Part shown: piece after piece, positions 1-9,024 of the stretch | How positions within the stretch are numbered: position 1 is the first letter of the stretch | How the letters are laid out: the number at the start of each line of letters is the position of its first letter | Assembly (NCBI GenBank): GCA_964542455.1 | Contig: CAZIUC010000002.1 | Coordinates: 62,001 to 126,000 of the forward strand | DNA length: 64,000 nucleotides | Reading direction: 5' to 3' | DNA from: PFJX01 sp964542455 | GTDB taxonomy: Bacteria; Pseudomonadota; Gammaproteobacteria; Burkholderiales; Thiobacillaceae | Translations under genes and position numbers: made by a program | The notes under the pieces: generated by a model | Database searches by the model: none | The model's input: only the letters and a program-made list of their open reading frames with translations | Told to the model about the DNA's origin: nothing

Positions 1-1137
1 CGCGAAGGCGAAGTCCCCCCCGGACAGCTCGACCAGGCGTTCAACCGTAAGTCGGTGGCGGCGCGCGCGGCCATCGTCGCGGCCGGCCCGCTCGCCAATT
101 TTCTCCTCGCCATCCTGCTGTTCTGGGGCTTGTTCATGGGCGGGGTGTCCATGCTCAAGCCCATCGTCGGGGAACCGCCCGCAGGCAGCCCGGCGCAACT
201 GGCCGGTGTGCGCACGGGTGAAACCATCACGCGAATCAACGGCGAGCCCATCGCAAGCTGGCAGGATCTGCACTGGCTGTCCCTCAAACAGGTTCTGCGC
301 GGCAATGCGTTGCAAATCGAGACAGTCGATCAGCGCGGTTACGTCGCTTTCCGCTCTCTTGCCGTGCCGGAGCGCACTGACGAACTGGAGCAAGCGCCGC
401 TGAAAGCGCTGGGCCTGGTGCGCTATCTGCCGCCCCTGGCGCCCGTGTTGGGACAGATCAGCCCGGAGGGTGTTGCCGCGAAGGCGGGCCTGCGCGCGGG
501 CGAGCGCATCAGCGCCATCGACGGTGTCGCCATGACGACCTGGGAACAGGTAGTCGAAACCATCCGCCGCTCACCGGGGCGCGGTCTGCGTCTGAGTCTG
601 GAACACGACGGCCAAAAGCGGGAAGTGTCGCTGATACCCGCCACGGTGCGTGATGATGACATCAGTATCGGCCGCATCGGCGCCGGGCCGCGCATTGACC
701 CGGAATTACTCGCCAGCCTCCACGCTACCGTCCAATACGGCCCGCTGGAAGGCATGCGGCGAGCACTGGCACGGACTTGGGAACTCTCGACCTTCAGCCT
801 GGAAATGTTGGGCCGCATGATTACCGGCCAAGCCTCCCTGAAGAATCTCTCCGGACCACTGACCATCGCCGACTATGCTGGCCAGTCCGCGGAGTCGGGT
901 GTGAGCAGCTTTGTCGCCTTCCTGGCTCTGGTCAGCGTCAGCCTCGGCGTACTCAACCTGCTACCGGTGCCTTTACTGGATGGAGGGCACTTGCTGTATT
1001 ATCTCGCGGAATTTTTGACCGGCCGCCCCGTCTCCGAACACATCCAGGAGATCGGCCAGAAGATTGGAATGGGCCTTTTGGGCTTGCTCATGTTCTTCGC
1101 CCTTTACAACGATTTGAGCCGGCTGTTTTTTCAGTAA
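1..1137 (+). CDS. rseP: Site-2 intramembrane zinc protease RseP (5' end outside window)
   Basis: RseP cleaves anti-sigma factor RseA and leftover signal peptides inside the inner membrane. The reading frame is open from base 1, so the N-terminus with the HExxH zinc motif lies upstream of the window. Visible are the GPLANFLLA segment, two tandem PDZ domains (roughly codons 50-130 and 130-220) and the NLLPVPLLDGG motif, whose Asp is the third zinc ligand, followed by the last membrane span. A GTG at 55 is an internal codon, not the start. bamA follows 24 bases later, the usual betaproteobacterial order, where dxr would be expected upstream. Confidence 0.95.
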   Translation, partial: REGEVPPGQLDQAFNRKSVAARAAIVAAGPLANFLLAILLFWGLFMGGVSMLKPIVGEPPAGSPAQLAGVRTGETITRINGEPIASWQDLHWLSLKQVLRGNALQIETVDQRGYVAFRSLAVPERTDELEQAPLKALGLVRYLPPLAPVLGQISPEGVAAKAGLRAGERISAIDGVAMTTWEQVVETIRRSPGRGLRLSLEHDGQKREVSLIPATVRDDDISIGRIGAGPRIDPELLASLHATVQYGPLEGMRRALARTWELSTFSLEMLGRMITGQASLKNLSGPLTIADYAGQSAESGVSSFVAFLALVSVSLGVLNLLPVPLLDGGHLLYYLAEFLTGRPVSEHIQEIGQKIGMGLLGLLMFFALYNDLSRLFFQ

Positions 1138-1161
1138 TTCACCGGTAGAGAAAAAAACACC

Positions 1162-3507
1162 ATGCGCGCCTTCCGCCCCAGTCTGCTTGCCCTTGCCTTG
1201 TTTGCCGCCCAAGCTCACGCCTTCGAGCCCTTCCAGGTCAAGGACATCCGCGTGGAGGGCATTCAACGCACCGAAGCCGGCACCGTATTCAGCTACCTGC
1301 CGGTCAAAGTGGGCGAGACGCTCACCCCGGACATGGCGGCCGCGGCGATCAAGGCGCTCTATGCCACCGGGTTCTTCAAGGACGTACGCCTGGAAACCCT
1401 GAACGATGTGCTCGTCGTCACCGTGGAAGAACGCCCCGGCATCGCCAGCGTGGATTTTTCCGGGATGAAGGAATTCCCCAAGGACGAGATGAAGACCGGC
1501 CTCAAGCAACTGGGGCTGGCGGAAGGCCGCATCCTCGACCGCTCCCTGCTGGACAAGGCGGAGCAGGAACTGAAACGTCAGTACTACAACCGGGGGATCT
1601 ACTCGGTTGAGGTCAAGGCCACCACCACCCCACTGGAACGCAACCGGGTCGCGGTGAACTTCGAGGTCACTGAAGGGGATGTCGCCAAGATTCGCGCCAT
1701 CAACATCGTCGGCACCAAGGCCCTCAAGGAAAAGGATCTGCTCAAGCTGTTCACGCTGCGCACGCCGGGCATGATGACCTGGTGGACCAAGAACGATCAG
1801 TATTCCAAGCAGAAGCTTTCCGGCGATCTGGAAGTGTTGCGCGCGCATTACCAGAACCAGGGTTACCTAGAATTCAACATCGACTCCACCCAGGTCTCGA
1901 TCACCCCGGACAAAAAAGACATCTACATCACCGTCAACATCAGCGAAGGAGAGAAATACACCGTCTCCGAGTTCAAGATCGCGGGGGAACTGCCGGTTCC
2001 CGAGGCCGAGCTGAAGAAGTTGATCACCATGAAGCCAGGCGACGCCTTCTCGCGCGAGCAACTCAACGAAACCACCAAGAAGATCGGCGACCGTCTCGGC
2101 AACGAAGGCTACGCCTTCGCCAACGTCAACGCCGCCCCGGAACTCGACAAAGAAAAACGCACCGTCGCCTTCACTTTCCTGGTCGACCCGGGCCGCAAGG
2201 TCTATGTGCGCCGCATCAATGTCACCGGCAACACCCGCACCAAGGATGAAGTGGTGCGCCGCGAGATGCGCCAGATGGAAGGTGGCTGGTACGCGGCCGA
2301 CAAACTCAACCGCTCGCGCGAGCGGGTGGAACGCCTCGGCTTCTTCAAGGAAACCAACGTGGAAACGCCGGCGGTTCCCGGCACCACGGACCAGGTGGAT
2401 GTCAACGTCAACGTCACAGAAATGCCGACCGGCAGCGTCATGATCGGCGCCGGTTTCTCCAGTTCGGAAGGGCTGGTGTTGTCCGGCTCCGTCTCCCAGA
2501 ACAACCTGTTCGGCACCGGCAACCGGCTCTCGGCGCAGATCAACAGCGGCAGCGTCAACAAGGTCTATTCCCTGTCGTTCACCAACCCGTATTTCACCCA
2601 GGACGGCATCAGCCTCGGCTATGACGTGTATCGTCGCGACACCAACACCTCGAAGCTGAACTCGACCGTGGCCGACTACAGCACGTCCACCATGGGCGCA
2701 GGCCTGCGTGTCGGAGTGCCGATCACGGAACTGGATACGGTCAACTTCGGCGCCGCCATCGAGCAGGTCACACTGGATTTGAGCGCGACCGCGCCCAATG
2801 TCTATCATGATTACGCCAAGACCTATGACTCGGCCTGCGCGGGCTATAACGTGGCCTGTAGTTCCACCACCAACTCATTGCGCCTGGAAGCCGGCTGGGC
2901 GCGTGACACCCGAGACAGCCTGCTCTACCCGACCAAGGGCACCTACCAGCGCGCGTTCGCGGAAATGGGCACCCCGCTGGGTGACCTCAACTACTACAAA
3001 CTGAACTACCAATATCAGTGGCTGAAGCCCTTGACCCGTGGCGTCAGCCTGATGCTCAACGGCGAGTTGGGTGTCGGCGGTGGTTATGGCGGCAAGGATC
3101 TGCCGCTGTTCCGCAACTTCTTCGCCGGCGGCATCGGCTCGGTACGCGGTTTCGATAGCGGTACCCTCGGCCCCAAGGCGAAAAACGCTACCGGCACCGC
3201 TTTCTCCGTCGGCGGCAGCAAGCGCATGGTGGGCAATGCTGAAGTGCTGTTCCCCTTCCCCGGCATGGGCGTGGACAAATCCATCCGTCTCTCCACCTTC
3301 GTGGACGCGGGCATGGTTTCGGGAAAATACGACTGGGATAGCCGCTATCAAACGTTCAGCCTGTCCGACCTGCGCTATTCCGTCGGTGCCGCCGTCACCT
3401 GGTATTCGCCCATGGGCCCGATCAAGGTCTCCTTGGCCAAGCCGCTCAACGCGGCTACCGACGACAAGACGCAAACCTTCCAGTTCCAGCTCGGCAACGT
3501 ATTCTGA
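1162..3507 (+). CDS. bamA: Outer membrane protein assembly factor BamA
   Basis: BamA is the central Omp85 component of the BAM complex that folds beta-barrel proteins into the outer membrane. The 781-residue product has a signal peptide (about residues 1-20, ending AQAHA), five POTRA repeats to about residue 420 and a C-terminal 16-strand barrel. The conserved VRGF motif of barrel loop 6 is near residue 661. The protein ends in Phe, the typical C-terminal signature of outer membrane barrels. Length is normal for the family. skp starts 12 bases downstream, placing barrel assembly and its chaperone in one transcript. Confidence 0.97.
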   Translation: MRAFRPSLLALALFAAQAHAFEPFQVKDIRVEGIQRTEAGTVFSYLPVKVGETLTPDMAAAAIKALYATGFFKDVRLETLNDVLVVTVEERPGIASVDFSGMKEFPKDEMKTGLKQLGLAEGRILDRSLLDKAEQELKRQYYNRGIYSVEVKATTTPLERNRVAVNFEVTEGDVAKIRAINIVGTKALKEKDLLKLFTLRTPGMMTWWTKNDQYSKQKLSGDLEVLRAHYQNQGYLEFNIDSTQVSITPDKKDIYITVNISEGEKYTVSEFKIAGELPVPEAELKKLITMKPGDAFSREQLNETTKKIGDRLGNEGYAFANVNAAPELDKEKRTVAFTFLVDPGRKVYVRRINVTGNTRTKDEVVRREMRQMEGGWYAADKLNRSRERVERLGFFKETNVETPAVPGTTDQVDVNVNVTEMPTGSVMIGAGFSSSEGLVLSGSVSQNNLFGTGNRLSAQINSGSVNKVYSLSFTNPYFTQDGISLGYDVYRRDTNTSKLNSTVADYSTSTMGAGLRVGVPITELDTVNFGAAIEQVTLDLSATAPNVYHDYAKTYDSACAGYNVACSSTTNSLRLEAGWARDTRDSLLYPTKGTYQRAFAEMGTPLGDLNYYKLNYQYQWLKPLTRGVSLMLNGELGVGGGYGGKDLPLFRNFFAGGIGSVRGFDSGTLGPKAKNATGTAFSVGGSKRMVGNAEVLFPFPGMGVDKSIRLSTFVDAGMVSGKYDWDSRYQTFSLSDLRYSVGAAVTWYSPMGPIKVSLAKPLNAATDDKTQTFQFQLGNVF

Positions 3508-3519
3508 TCGAGGTAACTC

Positions 3520-4008
3520 ATGAAACGCCTGTTCATCCTTCTTCTTACCATCACCCTGCCCGCCGCCGCCCAGACAGCCGATCTCAAGATCGGATTCGTC
3601 AACACCGAACGGGTATTCCGCGACTCCCAGCAAGCAGTCAAGGCACAGAAGAAACTGGAAAAGGAATTCCAGAGCCGCGACCAGGAAATCCAGAAGACGA
3701 TCAAGCAGGCACGCGATCTGCAAACCTACCTGGAAAAGGAAGGCCTGACCCTGTCGGAAACCGACCGCACCAAGAAGCAGCGTGAACTGGCCAATATCAG
3801 CCGCGACCTGCAGCATTCCCAGCGAGAATTCCGCGAGGATCTCAACCAGCGCCGCAACGAAGAGTTCGCCAGCGTTCAGGAGCGCGCCCGCAAAGCCATC
3901 GTCGAAATCGCCGAGAAAGAGAAGTTCGACCTCATCGTCGAAAACGTGGTTTATGCCAGCGCGCGCGTGGATGTCACGGATCGGGTTCTCAAATTGCTGG
4001 ACCGCTGA
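3520..4008 (+). CDS. skp: Periplasmic chaperone Skp/OmpH
   Basis: Skp is a trimeric periplasmic holdase that carries unfolded outer membrane proteins to BamA. The 162-residue product begins with a cleavable signal peptide (about residues 1-19). It then shows the IGFVNTERVF strand of the OmpH domain and a long charged Lys/Glu/Gln-rich coiled coil (about residues 40-125) that forms the jellyfish tentacles. The C-terminal DLIVENVVYA strand closes the trimer body. A GAGGTAACTC stretch before the ATG contains the ribosome binding site. Position between bamA and lpxD is canonical. Confidence 0.93.
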   Translation: MKRLFILLLTITLPAAAQTADLKIGFVNTERVFRDSQQAVKAQKKLEKEFQSRDQEIQKTIKQARDLQTYLEKEGLTLSETDRTKKQRELANISRDLQHSQREFREDLNQRRNEEFASVQERARKAIVEIAEKEKFDLIVENVVYASARVDVTDRVLKLLDR

Positions 4009-4020
4009 TCCCGGCGCGCC

Positions 4021-5055
4021 ATGCCCAGTCTGACCCTGGCTGACCTGCAAACACATCTGGGCGGCACGATACGGGGCAATGCCGATGTTTCACTGCATGG
4101 CGCCGCTTCCCTGGAACAGGCTGGCGCCGGGCAACTGGGCTATCTCCTCAACCGCAAGTTTATTGAGCAGGCGCGCGCTTCATCCGCCAGCGCGCTGATC
4201 GTCCCGGCCTCGCTGGAAAGTTCGCTTAGCAACACGCTGCCACAATCCTGTCTGGCCGTGGACAATCCGCACGCCGGCTTTGCCCGCGCGCTTGCCCTGC
4301 TCTACCCGGAATCGCTATCACCACCTGGCATTCACCCCGCCGCAACTGTCGCGGCTGATTGTGTGATCGACGCGACCGCCCATGTCGGTCCCGGCTGCGT
4401 GGTGGAGTCGGGCGCGCGGATCGGCGCGCGTAGTGTGATCGGCCCCAATTGCGTGATCGGCGCCGGAGTTCAACTGGGCGAAGACTGCCGCCTGCACGCT
4501 CAGGTGACCGTGCAACAAGGTTGCGTCATCGGCAAGCGCGTGGTCCTGCACCCGGGCTGTGTCATCGGTTCGGACGGCTTCGGCCTGGCCTGGGAGGGTG
4601 ATGGCTGGCTCAAGGTGCCGCAGGTCGGTCGCGCCATTCTCGGTGACGATGTGGAAGTCGGCGCCAATACCAGCATCGATCGCGGCGCCTTGGATGACAC
4701 GGTGATCGAGGACGGGGTCAAGCTGGACAACCTGATCCAGATTGCACACAACTGCCGTATCGGCCGCCACACCGCCATCGCCGCCTGCGTCGGGATCGCC
4801 GGCAGCACCCGCATCGGCGCGTACTGCCAGATCGGTGGCGCCGCCATGATCATCGGCCATCTGGATGTTGCCGACCGGGTCACGATTTCCGCCGGCACCT
4901 TCGTCGCCAAGGACATCAAGGAGGCGGGCACCTATACCTCGGTGCAGCCGCTCATGCGCCATGTCGACTGGCTGCGCAACGCTTCACATCTGCGCCATCT
5001 CGACGACTTGGCCCAGCGTATCAAATCATTGGAAAAACAACTGGAACAGTCATGA
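4021..5055 (+). CDS. lpxD: UDP-3-O-acylglucosamine N-acyltransferase LpxD
   Basis: LpxD adds the second, N-linked hydroxyacyl chain in lipid A synthesis from acyl-ACP in the cytoplasm. The 344-residue product has the N-terminal uridine-binding LpxD domain (residues 1-100). A long left-handed parallel beta-helix of hexapeptide repeats (residues 105-290) and a C-terminal helix follow. The catalytic His is expected in the IAHNCRIG segment near residue 244. The stop overlaps the start of fabZ in an ATGA, which suggests translational coupling. Length fits the family. Confidence 0.97.
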   Translation: MPSLTLADLQTHLGGTIRGNADVSLHGAASLEQAGAGQLGYLLNRKFIEQARASSASALIVPASLESSLSNTLPQSCLAVDNPHAGFARALALLYPESLSPPGIHPAATVAADCVIDATAHVGPGCVVESGARIGARSVIGPNCVIGAGVQLGEDCRLHAQVTVQQGCVIGKRVVLHPGCVIGSDGFGLAWEGDGWLKVPQVGRAILGDDVEVGANTSIDRGALDDTVIEDGVKLDNLIQIAHNCRIGRHTAIAACVGIAGSTRIGAYCQIGGAAMIIGHLDVADRVTISAGTFVAKDIKEAGTYTSVQPLMRHVDWLRNASHLRHLDDLAQRIKSLEKQLEQS

Positions 5056-5507
5056 GTAATGAAGCCGTAATGGACATCACCCAGATCATGAAGCACCTGC
5101 CGCACCGCTATCCCTTCCTGTTGGTGGATCGGGTGCTGGAACTGGTGCCCAACGAGCGCATCGTCGCGCTCAAGAACATCACCATGAACGAACCGCAGTT
5201 CCCCGGCCATTTCCCGCTACATCCGGTGATGCCCGGTGTGTTGATGATCGAGGCCCTGGCGCAGACCGCCGGCCTGCTCGCCTTCAAAAGCGCGGAAATC
5301 CCGGTGAACGAAAACACCGTGATCTATTTCGTCGGCATCGACGGCGCGCGTTTCAAACGCCCGGTGGTACCGGGTGACCAGTTGCGCATGGAGGCCAGCA
5401 TCCTGCGCGTCTCGCGCGGCATCTGGAAATTCGCGGCCAAGGCCACGGTGGACGGCCTGCTCGCCTGCGAAGCCGAACTCATGTGCACCCTGAAGCAACT
5501 CGATTGA
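5052..5507 (+). CDS. fabZ: 3-hydroxyacyl-ACP dehydratase FabZ
   Basis: FabZ dehydrates beta-hydroxyacyl-ACP in fatty acid elongation and draws on the same hydroxymyristoyl-ACP pool as LpxA and LpxD. The 151-residue hot-dog fold protein carries the catalytic-His segment LPHRYPFLLVDRV (around residues 16-28). It also has the FPGHFPLHPVMPGVLMIEA helix containing the second active-site acidic residue. The ATG chosen overlaps the lpxD stop by four bases. The clustering couples membrane phospholipid and lipid A supply. Confidence 0.97.
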   Translation: MSNEAVMDITQIMKHLPHRYPFLLVDRVLELVPNERIVALKNITMNEPQFPGHFPLHPVMPGVLMIEALAQTAGLLAFKSAEIPVNENTVIYFVGIDGARFKRPVVPGDQLRMEASILRVSRGIWKFAAKATVDGLLACEAELMCTLKQLD

Positions 5508-5527
5508 GCCGCGAGTCGGCACGAGCC

Positions 5528-6298
5528 ATGATCCACCCCACCGCCATCGTCCATTCCGGCGCTCGACTCGCGGCCGACGTCAGCGTCGGTGCTTACTCGA
5601 TCATCGGCGAACACGTCGAAATCGGCGCCGGCACGCGAATCGGTCCGCATGTAGTGATTACCGGGCACACCCGCATCGGCGAAGGGAACCGCGTGTTCCA
5701 GTTCTGCTCGCTCGGTGAAGAACCGCAGGACAAGAAATATGCGGGCGAGCCCACGCGCCTTGAGATCGGCGACTACAACGTCATCCGAGAGTTCTGCACC
5801 TTCAATTGCGGCACCGCGCAGGATGTGGGCGTCACCCGCCTGGGCGATCACAACTGGATCATGGCCTATGTGCACATCGCCCATGATTGCCAGGTCGGCA
5901 ACCACACCATTTTCGCCAACAACGCCACCCTGGCCGGGCATGTGCATATCGGCGACTACGTCATTCTGGGTGGCTTCACCGGCGTGCATCAGTTCTGCCG
6001 GGTGGGTGCCCACGTCATTACCGGCATCGCCTCCGTGGTGCGCCAGGATATTCCGCCCTTCATCACCGTCGCCGGTAATCCGCTGGCACCATTCGGCATC
6101 AATTCGGAAGGGCTGAAGCGGCGCGGCTACTCCGCCGAGGCACTGAGCGCCCTCAAACACGCCTACAAGACCCTGTATAAATCCGGCCTTTCGCTTGCCG
6201 ATGCCCAGGCCGCCATCGCGGTCGAAGCGCAAACACAACCGGAACTCGCGCCACTTGCGGAATTTCTGGCAAGCGCCGGCCGCGGCATCGTTCGGTAG
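5528..6298 (+). CDS. lpxA: Acyl-ACP:UDP-N-acetylglucosamine O-acyltransferase LpxA
   Basis: LpxA makes the first committed step of lipid A synthesis by O-acylating UDP-GlcNAc. The start is placed at the ATG giving MIHPTAIVHSGA, the usual LpxA N-terminus. An upstream in-frame ATG at 5483 would add 15 unrelated residues inside fabZ. The 256-residue product is a hexapeptide-repeat beta-helix followed by a helical C-terminal domain. The catalytic His lies in the HIAHDCQVGNH segment. Length matches the family. Confidence 0.96.
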   Translation: MIHPTAIVHSGARLAADVSVGAYSIIGEHVEIGAGTRIGPHVVITGHTRIGEGNRVFQFCSLGEEPQDKKYAGEPTRLEIGDYNVIREFCTFNCGTAQDVGVTRLGDHNWIMAYVHIAHDCQVGNHTIFANNATLAGHVHIGDYVILGGFTGVHQFCRVGAHVITGIASVVRQDIPPFITVAGNPLAPFGINSEGLKRRGYSAEALSALKHAYKTLYKSGLSLADAQAAIAVEAQTQPELAPLAEFLASAGRGIVR

Positions 6299-6325
6299 GA
6301 TGGGTTGAGCGGAGCGAAACCCATC
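6299..6325. repeat. Short dispersed palindromic element, copy 1
   Basis: The inverted arms GATGGGTT and AACCCATC flank a GAGCGGAGCGA core in the gap between lpxA and lpxB. It has the look of a REP-like or transposase-mobilised small palindrome. Related elements with the same layout (arms about 8 bases, core with AGCG or CGCT) occur at 31242-31267, 36076-36102 and 45253-45302. Confidence 0.6.
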
Positions 6326-6355
6326 ATGGGGCCGAGGACGAGGGAAGGATAAAGC

Positions 6356-7495
6356 GTGGCTGTATCTGAAATCGCCATTGTCGCCGGCGAGGCTTCCGGG
6401 GACCTGCTCGGCAGTCTCTTGATCAAGTCCGTGCGCGCGGCCGGCCTCGATGCCGGTTTCTATGGCATCGCCGGCTCGAAGATGCAAGCGGTCGGCGCCC
6501 GTTCGCTGTTTCCGCTGGAAGCGCTTTCGGTGCGCGGCTATGTGGAAGCTTTGAGTGGCCTGCGCAAGATACTCGGCATCCGCCGCAGTCTGAAAAAACA
6601 ACTGTTGGCGCAACCGCCGCGTTTGTTCATCGGCGTTGACGCACCCGACTTCAACTTGGCGCTTGAAAGTCGTCTCAAGCGCGCCGGGATCCCCACCATT
6701 CACTTCATCAGCCCGTCGATCTGGGCTTGGCGCCCCAAGCGCATCCGCAAGATCGCGCGCGCCGCTTCCCACGTCCTGCTGGTTTTTCCCTTCGAGGAGG
6801 CGATCTACCAACAGGCTGGCATCCCCGCCACCTACGTTGGCCATCCACTCGCACACGCATTGCCGGAGCCCAACCGCCGCGCCGCGCGCGAACGCCTCGG
6901 CCTCGCGCAGGATGGTGAGTATGTCGCATTGCTACCCGGCAGCCGGCTCGGTGAATTACAGGCGCTGGGCCGCTTGTACGTCGAAACGGCAAAACGCATC
7001 GCACTGGCGCGACCACAAACCCGTTTTCTGATCCCCCTGGCGACGCGGGAAACCCGCCAGGCCTTCGAACGCATCCTGCATGAAGCGGATGCACAGGAAC
7101 TGCCATTGCGCATTCTGTTCGGCCATGCACACGATGCCATGCAGGCAGTCGATGCCGCGCTGATCGCCTCCGGCACGGCAACGCTGGAAGCCCTGCTCCT
7201 GGACTGCCCGCATGTCATCAGCTACCGCGTGCCCTGGTTGACCTGGCAGATCATGAAGCGTCAGGCGCTGCTACCCTGGATTGGCCTGCCCAACATACTG
7301 GCCGACCGCGGCGTGGTACCGGAAATCCTGCAAAACCAGGCTACCCCCGAAGCATTGGGACGGGCTATTGAGGAACTGCTCGCTGACGCCGAAGCGCGCG
7401 CGGCCCAGATTGAGGCATTCAGGGTTCAGCGCGCCCGCCTCAAACGCGATACGCCCCGGCTCATCGCAGAGGCTATACGGCCGTTTTTGACATGA
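6356..7495 (+). CDS. lpxB: Lipid-A-disaccharide synthase LpxB
   Basis: LpxB is the GT19 glycosyltransferase that condenses UDP-2,3-diacylglucosamine with lipid X to give the lipid A disaccharide at the inner membrane face. The 379-residue product has the N-terminal GEASGDLLG motif, the FIGVDAPDFNL segment, HFISPSIWAWRPKR and the C-terminal nucleotide-binding PGSRLGE motif. The start is a GTG at 6356 with GAAGGA nine bases upstream. The stop overlaps rnhB by four bases. A small palindrome separates it from lpxA, but the operon order is the conserved one. Confidence 0.96.
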   Translation: MAVSEIAIVAGEASGDLLGSLLIKSVRAAGLDAGFYGIAGSKMQAVGARSLFPLEALSVRGYVEALSGLRKILGIRRSLKKQLLAQPPRLFIGVDAPDFNLALESRLKRAGIPTIHFISPSIWAWRPKRIRKIARAASHVLLVFPFEEAIYQQAGIPATYVGHPLAHALPEPNRRAARERLGLAQDGEYVALLPGSRLGELQALGRLYVETAKRIALARPQTRFLIPLATRETRQAFERILHEADAQELPLRILFGHAHDAMQAVDAALIASGTATLEALLLDCPHVISYRVPWLTWQIMKRQALLPWIGLPNILADRGVVPEILQNQATPEALGRAIEELLADAEARAAQIEAFRVQRARLKRDTPRLIAEAIRPFLT

Positions 7496-8145
7496 TTCTC
7501 ACCAGTCGAGCACCCGGCCGCCCCAAGATCGATTTGTCCCCCTCGGGCGGCTCGTCCCGTCAGCCTAAACGAGTGCTTATCTGCGGTGTCGACGAAGCCG
7601 GTCGTGGCCCCCTGGCAGGGCCTGTCTATGCTGCCGCCGTCATCCTCGATCCTGAGCACCCTATCTCCGGCCTGAAAGACTCCAAGAAACTCAGTGCCGC
7701 CCGCCGCGAGGCAATTGCCGAAGCCATCAAAGCCAACGCGTTGGCCTGGGCAATCGCGTCGGCCGATGAAGAAGAAATCGATCGCTTGAACATCCTCCAT
7801 GCCTCCCTGCTGGCCATGCGCCGTGCCGTGTTGGCGCTGGTTCCGGCGGCGGAAGAAGCCCTGATCGACGGCAACCGCTGCCCGACATTACCCATACCCG
7901 CGCGCGCCATTGTCAAGGGTGACGCACTGGAACCCTGCATCTCGGCCGCCTCGATTCTGGCCAAGACAGAAAGAGATAAAGTTTTGCGCGCCCTGGCCGA
8001 TATTTACCCGGCATACGGGTTTGAACGCCATGTCGGCTACCCCACAGCGGAGCACCTCGCCGCCTTAGAAGCTTTTGGTCCCTGTGCCGCGCATCGCAAG
8101 TCGTTCGGCCCGGTAAAACGAATTCTGCAAAAAACATTGTTTTAA
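7492..8145 (+). CDS. rnhB: Ribonuclease HII
   Basis: RNase HII removes ribonucleotides from DNA and RNA-DNA hybrids. The 217-residue product carries the signature DEAGRGPLAGPV around residue 32, an ALIDGNRCP segment with the next acidic residue, the KGD motif and AAHRKSFGP near the end. The N-terminus from the ATG at 7492 has about 24 extra residues compared with compact family members. The four-base overlap with the lpxB stop supports that start, but a later one is possible. Location downstream of lpxB is typical. Confidence 0.94.
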   Translation: MILTSRAPGRPKIDLSPSGGSSRQPKRVLICGVDEAGRGPLAGPVYAAAVILDPEHPISGLKDSKKLSAARREAIAEAIKANALAWAIASADEEEIDRLNILHASLLAMRRAVLALVPAAEEALIDGNRCPTLPIPARAIVKGDALEPCISAASILAKTERDKVLRALADIYPAYGFERHVGYPTAEHLAALEAFGPCAAHRKSFGPVKRILQKTLF

Positions 8146-8160
8146 AAGGAGAACCTGACC

Positions 8161-9021
8161 GTGTTCATCATCATTGGCTACGTCCTGGTCATGGGCAGCA
8201 TCTTTGGCGGCTATGCGATGGCCGGGGGCCACCTGGGTGGATTGTGGCAACCGCTGGAAGTCGTGATGATCGCCGGCGGCGCGATCGGCGCCTTTGTCTC
8301 CGCCAACTCAATGCATGGCCTGAAACATACACTTTCCGCGCTGGGAGGCAGTTTCAAGGGGTCGACGTTCTCCAAGACCTATTACCTGGATGTGCTGGGC
8401 CTGTTGTTCGAACTGCTCGCCAAGGTGCGCAAGGAAGGTTTGATGTCACTGGAAGGGGACGTCGAGGAGCCAGAAAAAAGCGCGATCTTCGGCAAATATC
8501 CGGCCATCCTAGCCGACCACCATCTGGTGGAATTCATTACCGATTACCTGCGCATGATGGTGGGCGGCAATCTCAATGCGATGGAAATCGAAACCTTGAT
8601 GGACAACGAGATCGAAACCCATCACCACGAAGCCATGCATCCATCGCACGCCGTTTCCAAACTGGCGGACGCCACGCCCGCCTTCGGTATTGTCGCCGCC
8701 GTGATGGGCGTGGTGCACACCATGGAATCCCTGCAACTGCCTCCCTCCGAACTGGGCATCCTGATTGGCCACGCGCTGGTCGGTACCTTCCTGGGTATTC
8801 TGATTTCCTATGGCTTCTTCGCGCCGCTGGTCTCCGTACTGGAAGCCAAAGCTGGCGAAGCCGGAAAGGTCTATCAGGTGGTCAAGGTTGTCCTCCTCGC
8901 CTCCCTGAATGGTTTCGCGCCGCAGACTTGTGTGGAATTCGGCCGCAAGGTGCTGTTCTCCACGGAGCGTCCGACCTTCCGCGAGATGGAAGAAGACATC
9001 AAGGCAAGGAAAGGGAAGTAA
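8161..9021 (+). CDS. motA: Flagellar motor stator protein MotA
   Basis: MotA forms with MotB the proton-driven stator ring that turns the flagellum. The 286-residue product has four membrane spans: two at the N-terminus (about residues 1-20 and 30-50), and two after the cytoplasmic loop (about 165-190 and 200-220). The second pair contains the conserved ADATPAFGIVAAVMGVVHT segment. It starts with GTG at 8161, preceded by AAAAGGAG. motB follows after three bases. No other flagellar gene is nearby. Confidence 0.95.
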   Translation: MFIIIGYVLVMGSIFGGYAMAGGHLGGLWQPLEVVMIAGGAIGAFVSANSMHGLKHTLSALGGSFKGSTFSKTYYLDVLGLLFELLAKVRKEGLMSLEGDVEEPEKSAIFGKYPAILADHHLVEFITDYLRMMVGGNLNAMEIETLMDNEIETHHHEAMHPSHAVSKLADATPAFGIVAAVMGVVHTMESLQLPPSELGILIGHALVGTFLGILISYGFFAPLVSVLEAKAGEAGKVYQVVKVVLLASLNGFAPQTCVEFGRKVLFSTERPTFREMEEDIKARKGK

Positions 9022-9024
9022 GCA

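Noticed and set aside
5324..6856. 510-codon minus-strand ORF opposite fabZ, lpxA and lpxB
   Set aside because: The plus strand has three well-conserved lipid A genes with coupled starts. The antisense product resembles nothing and spans gene boundaries.
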